This document shows, piece after piece, positions 1 through 6,092 of a stretch of DNA of 6,348 bases. This stretch comes from JBNJEM01 sp051745935. GTDB taxonomy: Bacteria; Planctomycetota; Planctomycetia; Pirellulales; Pirellulaceae. The translations under genes and the position numbers were made by a program. The notes under the pieces are model-generated. The model did not search any database. It was not told where the DNA came from and worked only from the letters and a program-made list of their open reading frames with translations. Positions within the stretch are counted from its first letter, which is position 1. The number at the start of each line of letters is the position of its first letter. The DNA lies in contig JBNJEM010000467.1 in NCBI GenBank assembly GCA_051745935.1, positions 1 to 6,348 of the forward strand, in the 5' to 3' direction.

Positions 1-63
1 GTTTTTTAGGTCTCTTAGAGGTCCTTTCGTCTCCATAACCGGCGAAACGAACGGCGCAACAAT

Positions 64-240
64 ATGGATGGCAACGACTTGGAGTTTTTCCTCACCCCAC
101 CCCACGATTGCCATACGTGCCACTCGGGAGGCAACCAGCTCGATCTCTGGGCCGCCGCACGCCGGATGGGTTTGTATGCTGCGGCAGTTTTGCTTTGCCA
201 TACGATCGGCCGCGAGGTTCCGTGGGTTGTTCGGTGGTAA
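64..240 (+). pseudogene. CHC2-type zinc finger fragment (primase-like), N-terminally truncated
   Basis: A 58-codon plus-strand frame opens at ATG 64 and ends at TAA 238-240; an in-frame stop at 16-18 limits any upward extension. Residues 16-20 read CHTCH, followed by GGNQLDLW (22-29), an alanine-rich helix with LYAAAVLL (37-44), and IGREVPW (48-54). This order (Cys-x2-Cys, small glycine turn, Asp-Leu-Trp, helix, Gly-x-Glu-x-Pro) is how the second half of the DnaG-type CHC2 zinc finger reads, and small planctomycete proteins of this kind occur near mobile genes. The first zinc-ligand pair (Cys-x2-His about 20 residues earlier) is absent, so the piece is probably a truncated relic. No clear ribosome binding site was seen. 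The CHTCH motif could instead be read as a haem c site, but there is no signal peptide and the surrounding residues fit CHC2 better. Family recognition is from memory of the pattern, so confidence is moderate. Confidence 0.5.
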
Positions 241-270
241 ACCATGTGCGGCAGGCATGCAAACGCGAAC

Positions 271-708
271 TCAAATGACCGCGTGTCGGGACCGCGCCGC
301 GTCGCTGGCGGCCCGAGTCCCGGACGGTAACCCCTGACCTTGCACCAGCGGCGTGGACAGCGTCCCGTCTTGCAAGTTCATTACAACTTGATTCGCAATC
401 ACCAATTTCCGGTCGTCGATCGCGAATTGGCAAGGACTGGGCCTGCGTCGGTATGTGGGAGATCGGTACCAGTCGAGCATGTTTGATATCTTGGTGAGAT
501 CTCTCTGAACTAATTCATGTTCGGCAACTAATGACCGTCTGTCCAATTCGTACACGTGAAACGTCTGATTACCATTGGCGTCGCGTATTGTGCAGCAGAG
601 CTTGGTACCATCGGGCGAGAAGACGGCATCCACGAGCTTTTCGCGTTCTTCCAGCTTCACACGAATCATGCCGGCTCGCACCAAGTTGCGAACATCGTGA
701 ATCTCCAC
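271..708 (-). pseudogene. WD40/TolB-like beta-propeller fragment, probably a truncated gene
   Basis: This minus-strand frame of 145 codons starts at GTG 708 and stops at TGA 271-273. One stretch reads like a propeller blade: DAVFSPDGTKL, then a short loop and FHVYELDRRSL. A weaker second blade follows (CQFAIDDRKLVIAN, then VVMNLQDGTL). The last 20 or so residues look random. The frame is the same as that of the large haem protein upstream, whose TAG stop at 736-738 lies only 27 bases before this GTG. Codons between the two also read plausibly, and no Shine-Dalgarno sequence precedes GTG 708. The simplest view is the remains of a larger propeller protein whose front was lost by deletion and whose end was cut near the convergent zinc-finger fragment. 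An expressed short protein or a readthrough extension of the upstream gene cannot be excluded. Confidence 0.5.
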
Positions 709-735
709 CGTGCCGAAGTTGTTCTTGGGTCGTTC

Positions 736-3700
736 CTATGGTGAACTTTTCCCGGGACCGTGCACGAAATCTTGCCAGTATTTACGGTCGATGGCGTAGA
801 CGTCGACGGGGGCGTTGGCGGGTAAGTCTCGTGGCAGGATGCCGAAGTTTTGCATCTCGCGAATATAGAACCGGTTGGGGCGAAAGCCGGGCATGTCGAA
901 GCGCCCGTGTTCGATGAGCCGTTGTCTCGCGGCTTGGATCGTGGCCAGAATCGCGCGGTAGTCCCCATCGGCGGCGTTCTGAAAGACCGGCTCACCGCAT
1001 AACTCCAATCCACCCGCCTGTTCGGACAGCGGCGCCTTGAGAAAGAGTGACTTCGCCGGCCGGTCCAAATTGCAGAATGCCTGATAGAGTCGCGATTCGC
1101 CCAATTGAAAGTAGGCCAAGTGGCGGATGAGGATGATGTCGTTAATGTCGGTCAGCAGTGGTTGCGGCGGTTTTCGTTTGCCGAACTGATAATAGAACGC
1201 GCCCTCTTTCGGGTTGCGGTAGGTGGCCTGGGTTGCCGTGTGGCAAGTGGCACATCGGCGTCGCACGACCTTCTTGGGAAACTCCACTGTCTCCATGCCG
1301 GCCCCTAACGCGGCATAGGTTCCGGGATACGTTGCGCCCGATTCAATCCATAAACGAACGATCGTCTTCTCGCGTTGTGTAAGCTGAGCATCGTAGTGAC
1401 TGCCGTCGATCAGCTCCGTCAACCGACTGGCGGAGCTGCCGATCGTCCGTGGCGGCCGATTTCCGTATTTGTTCCGCCCATCTTGGACCAAGCCGTGCAC
1501 GAACATGGTCCAGTAGGATGTGGTGTATAAGGGAGTACGATCGCCACACAGGTCGACGCCGCCTTCGCGCCGATCGGGGTTATGGCACTCCACGCAGTGC
1601 CGGTCAAGGATCGGCTGAATGTCGCGTGGAAAATCGAGCACCTGTGGTACATTACTGAACGGCTTGATCTGGCTCGGTTCACGTGTCGTAGCCAGCAGCG
1701 CTGAGCCGGGACGATCGTGTGGCGCTCGCGTGCGCTGCTCGTGGCATCCCACGCAGCTCATCGTTTCGCCCGGCTGCACACTCACGAAACTCTGCATGCG
1801 TTTAACCGCTAAATCGTTTTCGTCGAGCGCGACGAAGAATACGGAACGCACCGCGGGGACTTCAAAATGTGCCGAGCCATCGGGTTCCACCGGCACCGTT
1901 CCCAGTACACGCTGCAAGGTGAACGAACCGCCAATCGTCAGAGGTTCCGGGCCTCCTGAAAAATTTGCCGGTTTGGGCAACTGTTCCAATACCAGCAACT
2001 TCTTGATGTCCCCCCGTTCCACCCCTCGCATGTTGCGCCCTTCGTAGACGTCCGAGAGCACCAATCGTCCGGTGGATCGTCGGTCCTCGTAGTGCGTCGG
2101 CAGGACGTGCTCCCGAGGACGGGAGCGCAGCGGACGAGGTTCGTGGCACGTCCACCGAGCTCCTGTTCGGGCTGGACGGTAGATCAGTTGTGTTTCTCCC
2201 TCTCCCGTCAGAAAATAAATGCCTTCGTCGTCTGCTGCTAGAAACAGTTGATCCGAGTCGTCACCTTCACCTGAAGAGGGCCTCGCTAGAGGGCCGAGCG
2301 GATATGGATCGCGGAACTGCCGGTCGCTCACGCGGCGAGCCATATCCATGTCGTCGGGCCCGGCGGCGGGACCCACGATTGTAATGTGTCCCATATGTTC
2401 CGGTCGTCCATGGCCGGGAGAGAAACTCGCGACGACCTTGTTCGTGTTCGGAATCGGCTTGGCGTCCAACATGACCAGGCCTTTGTGCTGATTGCCGAAG
2501 TAAACCATTACGTTGCTGCCATCCGGATCCACCGTCCAGAGGTGATGATACAGGAGCTGGTTTCGATCGACGTACTCCCAACGCATATAGAGAACTCGAC
2601 CGTCTGGCAGCATCCAAGGCGTATTCTCCTGCTCGGCGTTGTTCGACAGCATCCGAATGTTCCGGCCATCCGCGTCGCAACGATACAATGTGGCAACTTG
2701 TGTTCGCCAACATGGGACGTACCGATGGCATCGACTGGAGCAGAACACAATGCCGCCATCGGGCGTGTAAATCGGTTCAATGTCGTTGTCCGGACCATCG
2801 GTCAATTGTTTCAGTCCGGAACCATCGGCGTCGATTTCGTACAGATGATAAGCGTCCGTGCCGCCTTTGCGGTAAGAAAACAAGATTTTCTTTCCATCAT
2901 AGTGTACGTTGGGATCACGGATGCCGCCGCGAGGGTCGTTCAACAAGACGCGCAGTTCGCCCGTGCGGATATTGAAACGGCAGAGTCGCGTTCCTTCGCC
3001 GAAGGCATAGTAGTTACCGTCTTGCTTGATGAGGGCCACTTCCGCATAGCGGGATTCGGTTTCGCAATAATGGCCGAAATTGCCGTACCAATGATCCCGT
3101 CCCGGCACGCGTTGAGCGAACACAATCTCTTCACAGCCCGCCAACGGCCCGTCTAGAGCCCGCTGCAACAGAGCGGTCCGGGCCGGCTGGAACGGTTTGG
3201 GCATCGGTTCCTCCGGCAAGAGATTTTCAGGCGAGGGAGCGGGGAGCCCCAGGACGGCGACGGGGTCAAACGCTGGCCTGCCGGCCACGGCTTGTAGAAA
3301 AAGTCCTGCTGCGCTCTCGCCTGGCGCGTAGCCAAGCTCACTGAGGTCGATGCCGGCAACTGCCGCTCCAAACCCCCGTTCCAGCTCGCTGTGCAGCCGT
3401 AAAGCTACGCTGCAAAACTGATTGAGGTTCCGCGGCGGGGTCTGGCACGCGCTGAGCGTCACCGCTGCCACACGTTGCGAGCTGAGACTTTCCACTGGCA
3501 AGTCATAACGATCCACCGTGATCCCGTGCAGCCCCTCCGTGAACGATAGTGGAGACACATGAAAGGGGTCTCCGCCGCTTCCCTTTTGCAGTTCGAACAC
3601 CACCACGTCGGGGCCGGGGCGATTCCTGATCGGCTCGTCAAACCGAACTGCCAGGCCGACCGTGGGATTGTCGCCGGTCATCGTCGGAGGCGCATCGAGA

Positions 3701-4044
3701 GGCGTCTTCGCCGCGCCGGGATTTGGCGTGCCGCTACTCAAGCAGGCATCTAACAGCTGGAGGCGATCATTCGCGGACGGCTCTTGCCATTTTCCACCCA
3801 TGGCCACATTCACTCCGCCCGAGGACCGAAAATGAACGAGCTGCGCGCGAACGAGCTTGGTGGCATCGTAGATGAGTTGGTGATCGCCCACTTCCATGGT
3901 GACACTTGTGAGCGTCGTGTCCGAGTCGTTGGAGATGGTGTAGCGGACAATCCCACGGTTTCCCACCGCGATACCAGCGGGAACCAAAACAATTAGAGAC
4001 CAGACGCTCAACTGGATCCCTCGCTGAACACTCAAATTGGTCAC
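736..4044 (-). CDS. Secreted HzsA-related triheme c-type cytochrome with beta-propeller
   Basis: This 1102-residue protein starts at GTG 4044, which has an AAGGA ribosome binding site 9 bases upstream. Residues 1-28 form a signal peptide (R8, hydrophobic core 12-28), so the mature protein acts outside the cytoplasm. Residues about 31-265 are a beta-rich module I do not recognise by name. Residues about 300-660 form a TolB/PD40-like propeller, with blades such as HLYEIDADGSGLKQLTDGPD and LWTVDPDGSN. They include the family-typical GNFGHYC (321-327) and a Cys/His cluster CSSRCHRYVPC (435-445). Haem c sites are CVGCH (764-768), CVECH (817-821) and CATCH (931-935). The C-terminal extension ends with the planctomycete-style RFDMPGFRPNRFY and an aromatic-rich tail. 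Propeller, middle haem domain and second haem domain follow the order of the hydrazine synthase alpha subunit, which is about 800 residues long with two haems. This protein adds an N-terminal module and a third haem. No other anammox gene is nearby, so the substrate is unknown; electron transfer or sensing in the periplasm is inferred. The frame is intact. Confidence 0.85.
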   Translation of the reverse strand: MTNLSVQRGIQLSVWSLIVLVPAGIAVGNRGIVRYTISNDSDTTLTSVTMEVGDHQLIYDATKLVRAQLVHFRSSGGVNVAMGGKWQEPSANDRLQLLDACLSSGTPNPGAAKTPLDAPPTMTGDNPTVGLAVRFDEPIRNRPGPDVVVFELQKGSGGDPFHVSPLSFTEGLHGITVDRYDLPVESLSSQRVAAVTLSACQTPPRNLNQFCSVALRLHSELERGFGAAVAGIDLSELGYAPGESAAGLFLQAVAGRPAFDPVAVLGLPAPSPENLLPEEPMPKPFQPARTALLQRALDGPLAGCEEIVFAQRVPGRDHWYGNFGHYCETESRYAEVALIKQDGNYYAFGEGTRLCRFNIRTGELRVLLNDPRGGIRDPNVHYDGKKILFSYRKGGTDAYHLYEIDADGSGLKQLTDGPDNDIEPIYTPDGGIVFCSSRCHRYVPCWRTQVATLYRCDADGRNIRMLSNNAEQENTPWMLPDGRVLYMRWEYVDRNQLLYHHLWTVDPDGSNVMVYFGNQHKGLVMLDAKPIPNTNKVVASFSPGHGRPEHMGHITIVGPAAGPDDMDMARRVSDRQFRDPYPLGPLARPSSGEGDDSDQLFLAADDEGIYFLTGEGETQLIYRPARTGARWTCHEPRPLRSRPREHVLPTHYEDRRSTGRLVLSDVYEGRNMRGVERGDIKKLLVLEQLPKPANFSGGPEPLTIGGSFTLQRVLGTVPVEPDGSAHFEVPAVRSVFFVALDENDLAVKRMQSFVSVQPGETMSCVGCHEQRTRAPHDRPGSALLATTREPSQIKPFSNVPQVLDFPRDIQPILDRHCVECHNPDRREGGVDLCGDRTPLYTTSYWTMFVHGLVQDGRNKYGNRPPRTIGSSASRLTELIDGSHYDAQLTQREKTIVRLWIESGATYPGTYAALGAGMETVEFPKKVVRRRCATCHTATQATYRNPKEGAFYYQFGKRKPPQPLLTDINDIILIRHLAYFQLGESRLYQAFCNLDRPAKSLFLKAPLSEQAGGLELCGEPVFQNAADGDYRAILATIQAARQRLIEHGRFDMPGFRPNRFYIREMQNFGILPRDLPANAPVDVYAIDRKYWQDFVHGPGKSSP

Positions 4045-4053
4045 GGAATGTTT

Positions 4054-4058
4054 TCCTT
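4054..4058 (-). promoter_or_regulatory. Ribosome binding site deciding the GTG start of the haem protein
   Basis: On the minus strand the sequence ATAAGGAAAACATTCC precedes GTG 4044, giving AAGGA with a 9-base spacer. An ATG further upstream (first base 4067) is out of frame with the large gene, so GTG 4044 is the best supported start. It places the hydrophobic signal-peptide core at residues 12-28, as expected. Confidence 0.7.
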
Positions 4059-4407
4059 ATATCCCATGGTCTATTTGTGTACCCAACAGCCACCGACATA
4101 CGATGTGATCACGAGAGGCATTTCGAGCAGTGCCTCGCGTTGCCACCTGTCGCTTAAACCGTGGGTGACGGTCCGCTAAGATGCACAGGCGCGACAATCC
4201 GACGCGGTTCGCTGAAGAACGGAACACGACTAATCCATCGTAACACGCGTCGGTACGCAGATGTAGATAACCTACACATCCCGGACATCCTCCGGCCGGG
4301 CCGACGCCTCGTTGCGATAGACTGGCCAACCCAGCTCGATCCATCGGTTGGTCATGAACTCAAACCGGTTGCTCAACAGCCGCAAAATGCCCGCCCAGGC
4401 CACTCCC
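4059..4407. other. Gene-less stretch upstream of the haem protein
   Basis: This interval separates two divergent units, the haem protein (leftward) and the integrase remnant (rightward). No reading frame here resembles a known protein on either strand. It should hold the promoter of the haem protein, but I see no convincing -35/-10 pair. Small structures are a GTGATCAC palindrome at 4105-4112 and a 6-bp stem GAGGCA/TGCCTC (4115-4120 with 4131-4136). A further small hairpin, GTAG/CTAC with loop ATAAC, lies near 4262-4275. Part of the interval may be unrecognisable remains of the integrase N-terminal half. Confidence 0.4.
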
Positions 4408-4778
4408 GTCCTTTTCCTTACCAGCTCGCACACGCGCCATGCATCCCAACCAATTCTCGGCCCGGGTGCGGGAGTACCTGCAGCGAGCCGGGGTGATTCA
4501 GGCGGGCGCGTGTCATCTTTTCCGGCACACCCCGGCCACGTTGATGTTGGAAGCCGGAGCGGACGTGCGCTTCATTCAGGCCTTGCTCGGGCACGAGAGC
4601 CTGAAGACCACGCAAATCTACACGCACGTCTCCATTGCGCAGCTGCGTCGGGTCCATGCCAAAACGCATCCTCCCTTGGCCACTTTATCGTCGAGCGGAC
4701 GGTCCATCGTCGGAGACGTCGCCCCAGCCGCCTGAGCCGGACGACGATCCCGAGGCGGATGCCCGACCGCCCGCCTGA
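4408..4778 (+). pseudogene. Tyrosine recombinase (phage integrase family), C-terminal remnant with two frameshifts
   Basis: The central frame (ATG 4439 to TGA 4733-4735) carries the catalytic end of a XerC/D-like tyrosine recombinase. It contains HLFRH with the His-x-x-Arg box (H26 and R29 counted from ATG 4439), a LLGHESLKTTQIYTHV block with the His of LGH (H52) and the nucleophile Tyr (Y61, codon 4619-4621). The first catalytic Arg, the Lys and the whole core-binding domain are missing; a complete enzyme is about 300 residues. Just upstream in another frame is VLFLTSSH (4408-4431), which family members have directly before the HPNQ segment, so a frameshift lies near 4430. Past about 4670 the original frame ends early. 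A third frame instead reads an acidic, proline-rich tail (PSSETSPQPPEPDDDPEADA) to TGA 4776-4778, indicating a second frameshift. The gene is therefore a decayed integrase and cannot be active as read. Assembly indels are an alternative explanation for the frameshifts. Confidence 0.8.
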
Positions 4779-5006
4779 CAACTCAAGGCGTGCACCCGTG
4801 TCAGGACAGTCCGAGCGGTGACCGCGGGCGAGCCCTCTTCGGGCCACATGCTGACGCACGCCTTCTCCACCGCGTGCTCCGGGCCCCGCGGGTTACGCGT
4901 CGCCCACTTGCCGCGGGCCCGCAGCCTCCGTCCTTCTCTAGCCGTTTCCGTGGCCGGTCGCCGTCCCATTCCGGGGCCGCGCGGCCGGCGGCGGGACGGC
5001 CTCTTT

Positions 5007-5035
5007 TTGCTCTCGGCGGTCTCTTTCGCTATAAT
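5007..5035 (+). promoter_or_regulatory. Sigma70-like promoter candidate with flanking inverted repeat
   Basis: A perfect TATAAT (5030-5035) lies 17 bases after TTGCTC (5007-5012), which matches the -35 consensus at three of six positions. A perfect 7-bp inverted repeat, CTCGGCG (5012-5018) and CGCCGAG (5039-5045), brackets the -10 box and could be an operator or a transcript-start hairpin. Transcription would begin near 5042 and read toward the small gene at 5304 after a leader of about 260 bases. A second TTGACA sits at 5050-5055, but no -10 box follows it at proper spacing. Confidence 0.4.
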
Positions 5036-5065
5036 CAACGCCGAGTTCTTTGACATATCAACGCC

Positions 5066-5085
5066 CTCGCGCGCCCGCGCGCGAG
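5066..5085. repeat. Perfect 8-bp GC hairpin
   Basis: CTCGCGCG (5066-5073) and CGCGCGAG (5078-5085) form a perfect stem with the 4-base loop CCCG. No T-run follows on either strand, so it does not fit an intrinsic terminator. It lies in the leader region downstream of the promoter candidate. Confidence 0.6.
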
Positions 5086-5250
5086 TTAGCCGTAGCCGGA
5101 TGTCCCAACCAAAAGTGACAGCCAGGGGCAAGGCCATCAAATACATGACCACCCCCATGCGAGCGGATCTTGGTCGGCATTGCATTTGCACATTCTGACG
5201 TTCAAACTGATGCTCGTGGACAGCGAAGCCAAGTCACCGTGGTTGAGTTT

Positions 5251-5264
5251 CCACGCGAGCGTGG
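5251..5264. repeat. Short hairpin CCACG-CGAG-CGTGG
   Basis: A perfect 5-bp stem (6 bp if the loop is tightened to GA) lies 40 bases before the start of the small gene. It could be part of a leader structure or an interspersed palindrome; nothing in the sequence decides between them. Confidence 0.45.
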
Positions 5265-5288
5265 CTAATACTGCATAACATGACTTTG

Positions 5289-5293
5289 AAAGG
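5289..5293 (+). promoter_or_regulatory. Ribosome binding site deciding the start of the small gene
   Basis: AAAGG ends 10 bases before ATG 5304, a workable Shine-Dalgarno spacing. The alternative in-frame ATG at 5280 has no purine-rich motif before it, so 5304 is preferred. Confidence 0.55.
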
Positions 5294-5303
5294 TAGACGA
5301 ACC

Positions 5304-5543
5304 ATGAACGAACCACATCATTCGCACGTCGAATTGGCACAAATGGCCGTAATGCTTCGTGACCTGACCGAGGCGGTGCAGGTCCACGCCCGGGAGCTTA
5401 ACCGTTTGGCGGTGCTGGTCGAACAGCAGACGGACTTGCGAGATCGGCCGGACGAGGTCGCGGTCGCCGCCTCGACGGTGGCCGCCCTGCACCAGCAAGC
5501 GAGTCGCCTGGTGGAACGACTCGAAGAGGCGGAATCTGGCTAA
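5304..5543 (+). CDS. Small predicted coiled-coil protein, unknown function
   Basis: The protein has 79 residues from ATG 5304 (87 if started at 5280) and ends at TAA 5541-5543. It begins MNEPHHSHVELAQM and then runs as an almost unbroken helix. Leu, Val and Ala recur at heptad-like spacing (for example LRDLTEAVQVHARELNRLAVLVEQQ and later VAALHQQASRLVERLEEA). It is rich in Glu, Arg and Gln, with no cysteines, no signal peptide and no membrane segment, so it is likely a cytoplasmic oligomerising or partner-binding helix protein. Helical composition, a clear stop and a ribosome binding site argue that it is real. I do not recognise a family. It stands alone between the decayed integrase and a repeat-rich stretch, possibly driven by the promoter candidate at 5007. 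An accessory or cassette-type gene carried with the mobile remains is one guess. Confidence 0.65.
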   Translation: MNEPHHSHVELAQMAVMLRDLTEAVQVHARELNRLAVLVEQQTDLRDRPDEVAVAASTVAALHQQASRLVERLEEAESG

Positions 5544-5577
5544 AAAGCCTGACAGAACCACTCGGGTTGCCGCCGAC

Positions 5578-5716
5578 GTAGCCGTTCACGGGTGCCGCTA
5601 CACAGCCTGGACACGAGAGGCCGTGGGGTTTGCACCTTGAAAAGCCCTCCTTCACGAGATGTGCAACGGAAGTGCGAACGCCCGCGGACATCAGTCTGTT
5701 GCCCGTGAACGGTTAC
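5578..5716. repeat. Inverted repeat pair GTAGCCGTTCACGGG / CCCGTGAACGGTTAC
   Basis: The 15-base arm at 5578-5592 is repeated inverted at 5702-5716 with a single mismatch, and the central 11 bases (CCGTTCACGGG) are perfect. The left arm is also the start of a local hairpin, GTAGC (5578-5582) with GCTAC (5597-5601). A nested pair, TTGCAC (5630-5635) and GTGCAA (5661-5666), lies inside. The GTAG head and paired inverted layout are reminiscent of REP-type elements or a small non-autonomous transposon. It starts 35 bases after the stop of the small gene. Confidence 0.6.
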
Positions 5717-5946
5717 TGTTCGTCGAAAACGTGTTGCTAGGCTTATATTTCAGGCGGTTGGGTTTTTCCGGGTGGAAAGCCGCCCGACGCAAGCCGTCCT
5801 CCCGTTGGTCGGACTCGCGGCGGAGAACGTCATCCGCGACCGGTATAACACCATGTGAGATGTAGCCGCGCGGCCGCGTTACGTGGCACGGAACGTAAAC
5901 GACCACGGGACAAGCCACATGGCATCCGTGTGCCGTCACGCTTTTC

Positions 5947-5976
5947 TGCAATGTTGGAGTAAACCCTAACGTTGCA
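5947..5976. repeat. Hairpin TGCAATGTT / AACGTTGCA
   Basis: The two arms pair over 9 positions with one G-T wobble, around a 12-base loop (5956-5967). The right arm sits 10 bases before the first GTAG-headed repeat. A related motif, TGCAA followed five bases later by GAGTAAA, occurs at 5947-5963 and again at 6186-6202, just outside the inverted repeat copy. Confidence 0.5.
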
Positions 5977-5982
5977 AACAGT

Positions 5983-6070
5983 ATATGTAGGACGGGTCTC
6001 CAGGCCCGTCTTTTCAAGTACGAAATATATGTAGGACGGGTCTCCAGGCCCGTCTTTTCAAGTACGAAAT
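5983..6070 (+). repeat. Exact 44-bp tandem duplication of a GTAG-headed palindrome unit
   Basis: Bases 5983-6026 and 6027-6070 are identical over all 44 positions. Each unit holds GTAG (5987-5990; 6031-6034), then GACGGGTCTCCAGGCCCGTC (5991-6010; 6035-6054), then TTTTCAAGTACGAAAT. The palindrome folds as a 6-bp GC stem, extended in RNA by a G-U and a C-G pair, with loop UCCA. As each stem is followed by TTTT it could also act as an intrinsic terminator for rightward transcripts. Exact identity implies a recent duplication. Confidence 0.9.
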
Positions 6071-6079
6071 CGTACTTGA
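6058..6079. repeat. Perfect 9-bp hairpin with AAAT loop
   Basis: TCAAGTACG (6058-6066) and CGTACTTGA (6071-6079) pair perfectly around the loop AAAT. The left arm is the tail of the second 44-bp unit, so only this copy is completed into a hairpin. Confidence 0.75.
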
Positions 6080-6092
6080 TCTGGTGTCCGCG

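Larger units (their letters stand above)
4779..5279. other. GC-rich gene-less stretch with promoter and hairpin signals
   Basis: Several overlapping open frames exist on both strands, but they are arginine, proline and glycine rich, as expected of GC-rich non-coding DNA, and none resembles a known family. One short minus-strand frame from ATG 5057 (MSKNSALIIAK) has a less random composition at its start. It soon becomes an Arg/Pro/Gly run and has no clear ribosome binding site. The recognisable content is a promoter candidate at 5007-5035 framed by an inverted repeat, and hairpins at 5066-5085 and 5251-5264. The stretch probably serves as the leader of the small gene at 5304. Confidence 0.4.
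5544..5982. other. Gene-less stretch with inverted repeats
   Basis: No reading frame on either strand resembles a protein. The open minus-strand frame 5691-6128 runs through the palindromic repeats and is not credible as a gene. The stretch holds the inverted pair at 5578-5716, a GCCGCGCGGC palindrome at 5865-5874, and a loose inverted pair GGCACGGA (5885-5892) with TCCGTGTGCC (5925-5934). It also holds the hairpin at 5947-5976. Confidence 0.5.

Noticed and set aside
1..270. The minus-strand frame of the large gene stays open from base 270 to the window edge after the TGA at 271-273
   Set aside because: The translation has no recognisable domain and the opposite strand carries the better supported zinc-finger fragment, so this is probably a shadow frame.
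92..433. Arg/Pro-rich minus-strand frame overlapping the propeller fragment
   Set aside because: Composition is typical of a GC-rich shadow, with no motifs and no ribosome binding site.
2386..3156. 256-codon plus-strand open frame
   Set aside because: It lies antisense within the propeller region of the haem protein, whose domains are clear; it is a shadow frame.
736..4044. True hydrazine synthase alpha subunit
   Set aside because: The protein is much longer, has a third haem, appears to lack the Tyr ligand, and has no partner subunit genes beside it.
5055..5060. FNR-like site around TTGATATGTCAA on the minus strand (5049-5060)
   Set aside because: The half sites are spaced 4 bases with only TTGA/TCAA arms, shorter than the FNR consensus, and no dependent gene is evident.
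4685..5191. 168-codon minus-strand open frame
   Set aside because: It is dominated by Arg, Pro, Gly and Ser runs, overlaps the integrase tail and hairpins, and resembles no family.
4818..5198. 126-codon plus-strand open frame with a hydrophobic stretch (LFLLSAVSFAIINAEFF)
   Set aside because: The hydrophobic stretch coincides with the T-rich promoter region, the remainder is Arg/Pro-rich, and no ribosome binding site or family match is visible.
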